Shown here: in pieces, positions 6,664-13,289 of the stretch
Layout: every line of letters starts with the position of its first letter
How positions within the stretch are numbered: the first letter of the stretch is position 1
Origin: Phycisphaerales bacterium
GTDB taxonomy: Bacteria; Planctomycetota; Phycisphaerae; Sedimentisphaerales; Anaerohalosphaeraceae
Assembly (NCBI GenBank): GCA_011048645.1
Contig: DSDR01000178.1
Location: 1-19,469 of the forward strand
Direction: 5' to 3'
Length of the DNA: 19,469 bases
Program-made: the position numbers and the translations under genes
The notes under the pieces: model-generated
Told to the model about the DNA's origin: nothing
Database searches by the model: none
Seen by the model: the letters and a program-made list of their open reading frames with translations, nothing else

Positions 6664-8118
6664 TTAGTGAACGGTACTCATCACAAACTCAACCTGTGCA
6701 GGCCGATATTCACGGATATGCAGTCCAATTGGAAAGACACCCTCATCATTCTGAATGCCGTCCAAAAAAATTTTGGTGGCATCAATGTTGTATCGACAAT
6801 AAATCGGATCAATTCCTTCATATTGACGTACATAGTCGGTGTGCTCTAATTTTTTTGCCGGGAGATTTTGCCCGAAAACAGTATCAAAGAAATCATCCAA
6901 ATGTTTTTCGATAACAGGCTTTCCAATTGACGTTACTCGAAGCATTGACGTTTGTTCTTTTACAAGGGATTCATACTTCTCCGTAATTGCTTTTGAAATA
7001 TCTTGACCTTTTGCTTTCTTGCCTTCAATTTCGGAAATAAACTTTTTTTCTTCTTTGCTCAATAAACCTTGCGTCTCTATATCAATGCACATCCAATCAC
7101 CCTCTGCCGTAGTATCAGGTACCCAATGGATTCCGAACTCAGGATTATCACCAACCGCTCTGCAGGTTTTATAAACTTGAACCCTTAAATCGTGGGCTTT
7201 GATTGTCGAGTCATACTGAAGATTATCCACCTGATATTCCCGATGAAGAAGTCTTCCCTGAACGACCCCCTTGACAATGATTTTATCATTCCACTCAACA
7301 GGGCTATCACTGATCCATTCAATTCTTCCGGGATATAGCGGGTTTCGTTCAGTAGTTAAATTACATCCCGACAAAGCAACCGCCTTGCCATTTACATGTA
7401 AAACGACATCTCTAAGTTCTATTTTTGAATTATCCTCAACCCTATAATTGGGGTTGTACAACAGGTCAATGATCAATTTCTCTGTTGCAGCTTCTTTGGA
7501 AAGATAAATATGGAATGGCTCGGCTTTGGTATAGGCCAAGACTCGTCTATCATTGCGTAAAAGCTCCACTGTACTATAGTGATAAGAGATTCCAAGCCCA
7601 GACTTTTTTGCAAGATGAAAAATAACTTCTCCATAAGCCATTTGTTTACCATGTAAATCAAGTTGAATATTGTTATGTCTCTTGATGTTTGTTATTGAAA
7701 ATTTATCTTTCAGAATGTTTATAACGTTATCCAGATCTTCTTTTTTTCCGGACAACCCTGCCATTCTTGTCTTTGCAATATACATCAGATCGAGATGTAC
7801 ATTATTTCGTTCACATAATTCATAAACAAATAAATCAATGTCATCGGAATCTCCTTCAATGTGGAAGTGCACATCTGACATAAATGGCTGGGTTGCGATA
7901 CTAAAACCGTATCTGTTTTCGAGATCACGTATGATTGCCGACAAGCATTGGTCTGAATAATCTAAATCGCACTTGATGTCATAGATACCGATGCCGGGTG
8001 CCTCGAGTAACGTTATTGAAGGCCGCTGTGTTTGTCCGTTGACAAGACCGCTCAACGACAAGATCAATATCCCAATCAGTCCCATTGGCATTACCATGAT
8101 ACTTTGGGCCTTTAACAT
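6664..8118 (-). CDS. Secreted protein of unknown function, possible STN/secretin-like repeats
   Basis: I do not recognise this 484-residue protein. It begins with a signal peptide (hydrophobic core at about residues 8-26, then GQTQ) and should be exported. Residues 58-113 (SAIIRDLENRYGFSI through VHLDLMY) and 127-182 (NVINILKDKFSI through GLGISYHY) both look like the beta-alpha-beta-beta-alpha STN/secretin short domain: an amphipathic helix, a strand, then a second helix ending in a hydrophobic strand. This is inference from pattern only. A Lys/Glu-rich helical stretch lies near residues 355-395. The gene is markedly AT-rich compared with the M48 and esterase genes beside it, suggesting different ancestry. 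Its start codon is the last base group of leader copy B, with AAAGAG 6 nt upstream. Confidence 0.8.
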   Translation of the reverse strand: MLKAQSIMVMPMGLIGILILSLSGLVNGQTQRPSITLLEAPGIGIYDIKCDLDYSDQCLSAIIRDLENRYGFSIATQPFMSDVHFHIEGDSDDIDLFVYELCERNNVHLDLMYIAKTRMAGLSGKKEDLDNVINILKDKFSITNIKRHNNIQLDLHGKQMAYGEVIFHLAKKSGLGISYHYSTVELLRNDRRVLAYTKAEPFHIYLSKEAATEKLIIDLLYNPNYRVEDNSKIELRDVVLHVNGKAVALSGCNLTTERNPLYPGRIEWISDSPVEWNDKIIVKGVVQGRLLHREYQVDNLQYDSTIKAHDLRVQVYKTCRAVGDNPEFGIHWVPDTTAEGDWMCIDIETQGLLSKEEKKFISEIEGKKAKGQDISKAITEKYESLVKEQTSMLRVTSIGKPVIEKHLDDFFDTVFGQNLPAKKLEHTDYVRQYEGIDPIYCRYNIDATKIFLDGIQNDEGVFPIGLHIREYRPAQVEFVMSTVH

Positions 8119-8206
8119 TGCATCTCTTTTTCCATTTTAACCCTTCGATTGTCTGTAAATCGAGTGTATTCTATCTGAAACATCAGGCTGCGGCAACGGT
8201 TTTATT
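8116..8206 (-). promoter_or_regulatory. Leader/promoter block, copy B (91-bp direct repeat)
   Basis: Copy B fills the whole gap between the M48 gene and the unknown secreted gene. It even includes the M48 stop codon (TAA, 8202-8204) and the start codon of the secreted gene. It carries TTGCCG (8191-8196), a 17-bp spacer and TAGAAT (8168-8173), predicting transcription of the secreted gene independent of the upstream genes. It matches copy A (6436-6526) at 89 of 91 positions at an exact offset of 1680 bp. Confidence 0.7.
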
Positions 8207-8951
8207 GTTTTGGGGTCAGGCGTTTTTGGCGTTGGTCGAGAAGACGGCTCAGGTGTGTGATGCGCTGTCGGGCTTCGGGGTGGGTGGCGAAGTATTTCAG
8301 TGTTCCGTTGGGGCGTTCGAGGGCGGCCAGTTTTTCAAAGACGCCAATGGCGGCCTGTCCGCTGAAGCCGGCGGCCATGGCCAAACGCAAACCGAGGGCG
8401 TCGGCGGCGCGTTCCTGCTCGCGAGAATACGCCTTGTTGAGAAACTCGATGCCCAGCGTCCGCATTGCGCCGGTCGCGGCGGCATACTTGACCGCTCCAA
8501 CGCGCCCGACGGCGCGAAGGACGGCGTTGCCGATCATCCGCTGCATCGCGTGGCCTTCAAGGATGTGGGCGATCTCGTGGCTCAGCACAAAGGCCAGCGC
8601 ATCGGCGCTGCGGTCGCACAGGTCGATCATCGCCCGACTGACGAAGACAAACCCGCCCGGCAGACAAAACGCCTCCGGCTCATCATCGGCCAGACAGATA
8701 AACTCAAACGTCCGCCGTTTGTCCCGCACGCGCTCGGCCAGGGCGGCGCCGGTGGTGTTGAGCAGTTCGACGATCTGGGTATCGGCGCACAAACGCCGCT
8801 GCTGCCGCACCACCTGCGCCAAATCGGCGCCGGCGGCCTGCTCGGCGGCGATGGATTCCGCTTCCGGTGCGGTGGCGGCCGAGAAGACCCATTTGGCCCG
8901 TCGCAGCTTGGGGCCGACTGTTTTGCCGAGTTGATAAAAGAAACCTGCCAT
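8202..8951 (-). CDS. M48-family zinc metallopeptidase
   Basis: The 249-residue product has the zincin motif HEIAH (His125, Glu126, His129) and the downstream SREQERAAD motif, in which Glu180 is the predicted third zinc ligand. Both are diagnostic of M48 peptidases (HtpX/Oma1/LoiP/BepA relatives). HPEA near the C-terminus is also common in the family. The protein probably cleaves misfolded or membrane-associated proteins. ATG 8951 was chosen because an upstream extension to 9044 would overlap the end of the esterase gene and has no family-like sequence. No strong ribosome-binding site, signal peptide or long hydrophobic segment is seen with this start, so the location is uncertain. It follows the esterase after 56 bp. 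Confidence 0.88.
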   Translation of the reverse strand: MAGFFYQLGKTVGPKLRRAKWVFSAATAPEAESIAAEQAAGADLAQVVRQQRRLCADTQIVELLNTTGAALAERVRDKRRTFEFICLADDEPEAFCLPGGFVFVSRAMIDLCDRSADALAFVLSHEIAHILEGHAMQRMIGNAVLRAVGRVGAVKYAAATGAMRTLGIEFLNKAYSREQERAADALGLRLAMAAGFSGQAAIGVFEKLAALERPNGTLKYFATHPEARQRITHLSRLLDQRQKRLTPKQ

Positions 8952-9007
8952 TGTTCGCTGGGTTTCACCGATTGCCGAATCGAAACATCGCCATTCGAAA
9001 CCGGTGT

Positions 9008-9757
9008 TTACTCCGACGGCTGTCTTCGATGGCTCAGCAGCCAATCGTAGATTTCAGGATTGTTATAGGTCTCGGTCCAGGCGTCATGGCCGGCGTCGGG
9101 ATAGACGGTCAGCTTGACGCGGGGGTTGCCGGCCTGCCGCAGGGCATTGACCATTTCTTCGGATTTGTGCAGCGGAACAATCGGGTCTTTGGCGCCGTGA
9201 AAGGCCCAGACGGGCATCGACTCCAGCCGGAATCGCGCCAGCACATCGTCGCCTCCGCCACAGATCGGCACGGCTGCGGCAAACTTGTCGGGGTACTGCG
9301 TAATCAGGCCCCACGTGCCGTAGCCGCCCATGCTCAGGCCGGTGACATACACCCGCGTCGTATCGACTCGATGGGTTTGAATCAGATGATCGACCAGCGC
9401 CGCCAGGTCGTCTGTCTTGGCCGTCCACCAGTCGTTTTGCGGGCACTGCGGCGCAACCAGAATGAACGGAAATTGTATGCCCTCGGCAATCCGCTTCGGC
9501 GGGCCGTGGAGTTTGAGTTTTTGCAAATCGCTGCCGCGTTCGCCGGCGCCGTGCAGAAACAGCACCAGCGGCCAGGTCTGCTCGCGGTCGTGATACGCCG
9601 CGGGAAGATAGAGCAGATAATCCAGGTTCACCTCGCGGCACAGCGCGGCCTGGAAGGTACGGGGCAGAAGTTCGGCTGGTTCATTGGGCTGCATGGCGGC
9701 ACATCCTGTCAATCCAATAATGATCCCTGCAATCGCCTGGTTACAGATTTTTTGCAT
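9008..9757 (-). CDS. Alpha/beta-hydrolase esterase lipoprotein (dienelactone hydrolase / phospholipase-carboxylesterase type)
   Basis: The 249-residue product begins with a lipoprotein signal peptide ending in the lipobox LTGC (Cys19), so it should be lipid-anchored in the cell envelope. The body is an alpha/beta hydrolase. It has the oxyanion-region motif LFLHGAGERG, the nucleophile elbow GLSMGG with Ser142, the acid Asp191 in AKDPIVP and His224 in DAGHDAW. This matches the secreted 'predicted peptidase'/carboxylesterase proteins common in carbohydrate-degrading bacteria, whose substrates may be acyl or feruloyl esters on polysaccharides. The substrate here is unknown. ATG 9757 was chosen because AAAGGAG lies 7 nt upstream, within the last codons of the nitroreductase gene, and because it gives a clean signal peptide. 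Confidence 0.85.
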   Translation of the reverse strand: MQKICNQAIAGIIIGLTGCAAMQPNEPAELLPRTFQAALCREVNLDYLLYLPAAYHDREQTWPLVLFLHGAGERGSDLQKLKLHGPPKRIAEGIQFPFILVAPQCPQNDWWTAKTDDLAALVDHLIQTHRVDTTRVYVTGLSMGGYGTWGLITQYPDKFAAAVPICGGGDDVLARFRLESMPVWAFHGAKDPIVPLHKSEEMVNALRQAGNPRVKLTVYPDAGHDAWTETYNNPEIYDWLLSHRRQPSE

Positions 9758-9759
9758 TT

Positions 9760-10329
9760 TTATTCTCCTTTCGCCGCATCGTTTTGCCATTGATCGCGGC
9801 GGATGCGGTCGTCTTTCAGTTGGCTGCGCGGTATGGGTTCGGGCTGCCGGGCCGGATAGCCGACGGCGATGATCGATTCGACGTGCAGGTGCGGCGGCAA
9901 TTGGAGTACGTTACGGATGTAGTCTTCGGCGGGCGTGCCGTCGGGGCGCTGACGGCGGCGGATTTGGATCCAGCAGCTTCCCAGCCCGAGCGACTGAGCG
10001 GCACACTGCGTCAGGATCGACGCAATCGAGCAATCTTCAATCCAGACATCCGAGACTGATTCGTCGCCGCAAATGACCACGCCCAGCGCGGCGTCTTTCA
10101 AAAACGCCGCACCGTGCGGCTTGGCCTCGGATAACGCCTTGAGCAGCGTCTTGTCCTGCACGAACACAAACGCCCACGGATCCAGATTCCGAGAGGACGG
10201 ACTGCGCAGCACGGCTTCTTCCAACAAATCCACTTTGTCCGGCTCAATCGGTCGCGGCTCGAATTGCCGCACACTGCGGCGCTGTCGAAGCAGTTCCATA
10301 AAATCAAGATTTGAATTCATATTCATCAT
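9760..10329 (-). CDS. Nitroreductase family protein
   Basis: The 189-residue product belongs to the FMN-dependent nitroreductase superfamily, NAD(P)H oxidoreductases acting on nitro compounds, quinones or related acceptors. The N-terminal RQRRSVRQFEPRPI is the phosphate/FMN-binding start of the family, and SPSSRNLDPWAFVFV is the second FMN-contact motif. AAQSLGLGSCWIQI and ESIIAVGYPARQPEP near the C-terminus are also characteristic. The physiological substrate cannot be read from the sequence. Three closely spaced ATGs (10329, 10326, 10320) are possible starts and none has a good ribosome-binding site. The gene begins 3 nt after the HhH-GPD-like gene and ends 2 nt before the esterase, so translational coupling is likely. 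Confidence 0.9.
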   Translation of the reverse strand: MMNMNSNLDFMELLRQRRSVRQFEPRPIEPDKVDLLEEAVLRSPSSRNLDPWAFVFVQDKTLLKALSEAKPHGAAFLKDAALGVVICGDESVSDVWIEDCSIASILTQCAAQSLGLGSCWIQIRRRQRPDGTPAEDYIRNVLQLPPHLHVESIIAVGYPARQPEPIPRSQLKDDRIRRDQWQNDAAKGE

Positions 10330-10332
10330 AAG

Positions 10333-10977
10333 TTAAAGCGATATACTGTTCGTCTTGGTTCTTTGATATTCCCAAATACTCCAATCAAGTTCGTAAGCCT
10401 TTTTATTCATCGTTCGCGCAACCTTTTCCAGAATATCCACCAGTTCCGTGTCCGTAAAATCATGTCCGACAATGTTTTGTACAAATCGTCTTAAATGTAC
10501 ATCAGGCTTGACTGTCTCGATGCCTTGCCTCATCACAAGCCAATTATATACTGCATACCCTAATCCTTTAATTTTCCCTTCAAAATCTGTTTTGAAGCTG
10601 CTGTTTGATGCCCAACGTTTAAGTGATGGTTGATCAACAACGCCACGAGCTTCGAAAAATACAATCAGTTGACGCAACATTCCGACTCGTGTCCATAACT
10701 TATAGTTCCAAAGATATTGCGCCGCTGCTATATTCCCTTCTTTACTGTCTTCAAACCTGTTTAAGATATTCTTGAGCTGCTCAAGGGTTCGAATATCATT
10801 CCAACGGTTATTTCTATAGAAATTAAGTGCCCTGACAACGGTAACACTTGACATTTGGAAATCAAGGACCGTGCAAAACAAATTGATAATAAAATCATTT
10901 TCCAAGTAGTTATTTTGTGCCGGTCTGATCGCTCGGCATTTTTGAAGAACTGATTCAAAGTCTTCTTGGGTGAACAT
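10333..10977 (-). CDS. HhH-GPD-like DNA glycosylase-fold protein of unknown function
   Basis: The 214-residue, mostly helical product has a C-terminal half that resembles the helix-hairpin-helix GPD core of base-excision DNA glycosylases. KIKGLGYAVYNW (about residues 135-146) fits the hairpin. VKPDVHLRRF (156-165) places Asp159 where the family's catalytic aspartate sits. No lysine follows the GLG turn, so an EndoIII-type lyase activity is not suggested, and no Fe-S cysteine cluster is present. The match is by motif only. The gene is clearly more AT-rich than hldD and the nitroreductase gene, which flank it with 4-nt and 3-nt gaps. This suggests a transferred gene fitted tightly into the operon. 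It could be a repair enzyme or a non-catalytic relative. Confidence 0.65.
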   Translation of the reverse strand: MFTQEDFESVLQKCRAIRPAQNNYLENDFIINLFCTVLDFQMSSVTVVRALNFYRNNRWNDIRTLEQLKNILNRFEDSKEGNIAAAQYLWNYKLWTRVGMLRQLIVFFEARGVVDQPSLKRWASNSSFKTDFEGKIKGLGYAVYNWLVMRQGIETVKPDVHLRRFVQNIVGHDFTDTELVDILEKVARTMNKKAYELDWSIWEYQRTKTNSISL

Positions 10978-10981
10978 TTTA

Positions 10982-11959
10982 TTACCGATCTCCCAGATAG
11001 TCGTTTTTCATCAGGTAGTTTTGGACATAATCGGCCACGGCCTCTTCCAGCGTCATCGTCGGGGCGGTATAGCCGGCCGCACGGAGTTTTCGCATATCGG
11101 CCTGCGTAACGTACTGATACGTGTTGCGCAGCGATTCGGGCATATCGATGTACTCGATGGCCGGTTCTTTGCCCATTGCGGCAAAGACCGCACCGGCCAG
11201 GTCGTTCCACGACCGCGCGACACCGGCGCCGATATTGTACAGTCCGCCCAGTTCGGGATGATCGAGGAAAAACAGGGTCATCTCCACGGCGTCTTTGACG
11301 TAGATAAAATCGCGCACCTGCTGGCCGTGTTCGTAATCGGGTCGATGCGACTTGAACAGGCGCACTCGTCCGTCGGCGTTGATTTGTTCGTATGCCTTCA
11401 GGACAAAGCTTCGCATCGCGCCTTTGTGGTACTCGTTCGGGCCGAAGACATTGAAGTATTTCAGCCCCGCAAACCGCTCCAGCAGTCCCTTGCGCAGGCA
11501 CCACAAATCAAACATCTGCTTGCTGTAGCCGTACATATTCAGCGGCAAAAGGGTATGGATTTGCGATTCGTCGTCGGCAAAGCCCTGCGCCCCGTCGCCG
11601 TAGGTCGCGGCGCTGGAGGCATAGACAAACCGCGCGCCCAATTCCATCGCCCAGCCGGCCAGCAGTTTGGAAAACTCAAAATTGTTTTTCACCAGATAGG
11701 TGCAGTCCGTCTCGGTGGTGTCCGAGCAGGCCCCCAGATGCACGATGGTCTCGATGTCCCAGTCGAGCGAGGCGTCGGCGACCATGTCCGAAAAATCGTC
11801 GGCCTCCATATAATCGGCGAATCGCAGACGCCGCAGGTTTTTCCATCGCTGGTCGCTGCCGAGGATGTCCACGATAAAAATCTCATCGATGCCGCGCGCA
11901 TTCAGGGCCGCTACAAGCGCCGAGCCGATAAATCCCGCTCCGCCGGTTACCACAATCAT
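10982..11959 (-). CDS. hldD: ADP-L-glycero-D-manno-heptose 6-epimerase
   Basis: HldD (RfaD) converts ADP-D-glycero-D-manno-heptose to the L-glycero form used for the LPS inner core, so the organism is probably a diderm with heptose-containing LPS. The 325-residue product is a short-chain dehydrogenase/epimerase. It has the Rossmann motif GGAGFIGS (residues 6-13) and the family-specific HLGACSDTTE (74-83) and SSAATYGDG (115-123). The catalytic pair is Tyr143/Lys147 in NMYGYSK, and Lys179 in FGPNEYHKG is the second catalytic base. Length is typical. GGAG lies 7 nt before the ATG. It is the first gene of a minus-strand series and has a candidate promoter at 12032-12060. The genes that follow are not obviously linked to LPS. 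Confidence 0.95.
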   Translation of the reverse strand: MIVVTGGAGFIGSALVAALNARGIDEIFIVDILGSDQRWKNLRRLRFADYMEADDFSDMVADASLDWDIETIVHLGACSDTTETDCTYLVKNNFEFSKLLAGWAMELGARFVYASSAATYGDGAQGFADDESQIHTLLPLNMYGYSKQMFDLWCLRKGLLERFAGLKYFNVFGPNEYHKGAMRSFVLKAYEQINADGRVRLFKSHRPDYEHGQQVRDFIYVKDAVEMTLFFLDHPELGGLYNIGAGVARSWNDLAGAVFAAMGKEPAIEYIDMPESLRNTYQYVTQADMRKLRAAGYTAPTMTLEEAVADYVQNYLMKNDYLGDR

Positions 11960-12264
11960 CTGTACTCTCCGGATTTATTACTGTCTTATTGATTTAACTT
12001 GATTGGGTCTGTATTGGGTATCACTGCTGACAACGTAGCCGATAGGGCGGATTTTGTCAAAACTAATTCATTGCTGCATCTGAATATAACGCTCCAAGTC
12101 GATTTTTATCGGACGTTTATTTGAGGAGGGTTCGTTTGTGGGGAAATATATTGTATATTTTCTTATAGATACGGCCTAAAACGCCGATATGGAGTTTGCA
12201 GAGAAGGCAGAGGAGTATTGCGTTGATTAAAACAGTCAAGGAGGTATCCGAAACAGGGCTTTTT
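11960..12264. other. Divergent intergenic region between hldD and the histidine kinase
   Basis: This AT-rich region of about 305 bp separates two divergent genes and should contain promoters for both. The minus-strand one is listed separately. On the plus strand, 12141-12170 is very AT-rich (ATATATTGTATAT-like) and could contain a kinase promoter, but no clear pair of hexamers was found. GAGGAGGG at 12123-12130 followed by GTG at 12138 opens a 13-codon frame (12138-12179), which may be chance. Two further purine-rich ribosome-binding-like motifs lie at 12211-12215 (AGGAG) and 12238-12244 (AAGGAGG), the first spaced 7 nt from an in-frame TTG at 12223. Confidence 0.5.
12032..12060 (-). promoter_or_regulatory. 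Candidate sigma-70-type promoter of hldD
   Basis: On the minus strand a perfect TTGACA (12055-12060 on the plus strand as TGTCAA) is followed after 17 bp by TACGTT (12032-12037), a weak match to TATAAT. Transcription would begin near 12025 and give a leader of about 65 nt before the hldD ATG, with its GGAG site. The exact -35 and the spacing support the call; the -10 is only 3 of 6. Confidence 0.45.
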
Positions 12265-13251
12265 ATGACGAATCAGGGCAAACGGTACGAACCGACCGAA
12301 AATCGGATTCAAATCAGGCGACGAATCAAACGCCGGTGGCTTTTGGGGTTACTGGCACTGACGGCGGCCATGCAACTGATCACGGCGGCCCTGACGGGGC
12401 ATTTCTTTTCGGCGTGTGTCAATGTCTTTGTCATTACGCTGCTGGCGGCGCTGCTTATCCGAGATATGACCCTTCTGAGCCGCGTTTGCGCACAAGTTGA
12501 GCAGGCCTGCCGTACACGCACGGATTTTCTGGCGAATATCAGCCATGAAATTCGCACACCGCTCAATGCCATCATCGGCTTTGGCGAGTTGCTCTCGGAA
12601 ACCGATCTCGATGATGAACAGGCCGATTATCTTGATACGGTTCTTTTCAACAGTCAGAATCTGTTGATTATGGTCAACGATATTCTGGACTTTGCAAACC
12701 TCAAAACAGGCAAACTTCACACCCATTGCGTGCCGGCATCGATACCGGCTCTGCTTGAGCGGATTGAAAAAACTTATTATCCGATGGCCGCACGAAAAGG
12801 GCTTGCCTTTTCAGTCCGCGCCGACCGGGATATACCGCCGGTTGTCGTGATGGATACGATGCGGCTGATGCAGTGCCTGTCAAATCTGATCAATAATGCG
12901 CTGAAATTCACTTGTGAAGGGCATGTTTGCCTGCGGCTGCGAACGCTTGAACAAGCGGATCGGTCTTGGCTGCAATTTGACGTTGAAGATACCGGCATCG
13001 GCATTGCACCGGACCAGCAAACCCATATCTTTGAGGCCTTTACGCAGGGCGATGGCAGTGCGTCGCGCCGCTACGGGGGGATCGGATTGGGACTGACGCT
13101 TGCACGGCGACTGGCGGATCTGCTCGGCGGTCGGCTCACGTTCAAAAGCACACTGGGCGGCGGGTCCGTCTTTTCGCTGATTGCGCCGTATCAGATGTAT
13201 GAAGGCATATCGGCCGACTGTTTGGAGTCCACTCTTCAGCGCGCCATTTGA
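12265..13251 (+). CDS. Membrane sensor histidine kinase, orphan
   Basis: The 328-residue product has a basic N-terminus and two membrane helices (about residues 25-44 and 47-66) joined by a very short loop, so it has almost no extracytoplasmic sensor. A HisKA domain with phospho-acceptor His94 in NISHEIRTPLN follows. The HATPase domain shows the N-box LINNALKFT (Asn211), G1 box DTGIGIAP, F-box IFEAFTQGD and G2 box GGIGLGL. No receiver or HPt domain and no neighbouring response regulator are present. Such minimal kinases often sense from within the membrane or through a partner. The ATG at 12265 has only a weak AGG upstream. An in-frame TTG at 12223 with AGGAG 7 nt before it would add 14 residues and is a serious alternative. 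Confidence 0.88.
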   Translation: MTNQGKRYEPTENRIQIRRRIKRRWLLGLLALTAAMQLITAALTGHFFSACVNVFVITLLAALLIRDMTLLSRVCAQVEQACRTRTDFLANISHEIRTPLNAIIGFGELLSETDLDDEQADYLDTVLFNSQNLLIMVNDILDFANLKTGKLHTHCVPASIPALLERIEKTYYPMAARKGLAFSVRADRDIPPVVVMDTMRLMQCLSNLINNALKFTCEGHVCLRLRTLEQADRSWLQFDVEDTGIGIAPDQQTHIFEAFTQGDGSASRRYGGIGLGLTLARRLADLLGGRLTFKSTLGGGSVFSLIAPYQMYEGISADCLESTLQRAI

Positions 13252-13289
13252 CGCGCCGAAGTGTGAACCCCAAACAACGGCGTATTACG

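Noticed and set aside
8118..9050. 310-codon plus-strand frame over the M48 gene
   Set aside because: It is antisense to the HEIAH-containing peptidase and runs through the duplicated leader block.
8867..9793. 308-codon plus-strand frame over the esterase gene
   Set aside because: It is antisense to a lipoprotein esterase with an intact Ser-Asp-His triad and a good ribosome-binding site.
10970..11992. 340-codon plus-strand frame over hldD
   Set aside because: It covers a strongly conserved HldD on the other strand and has no motif of its own.
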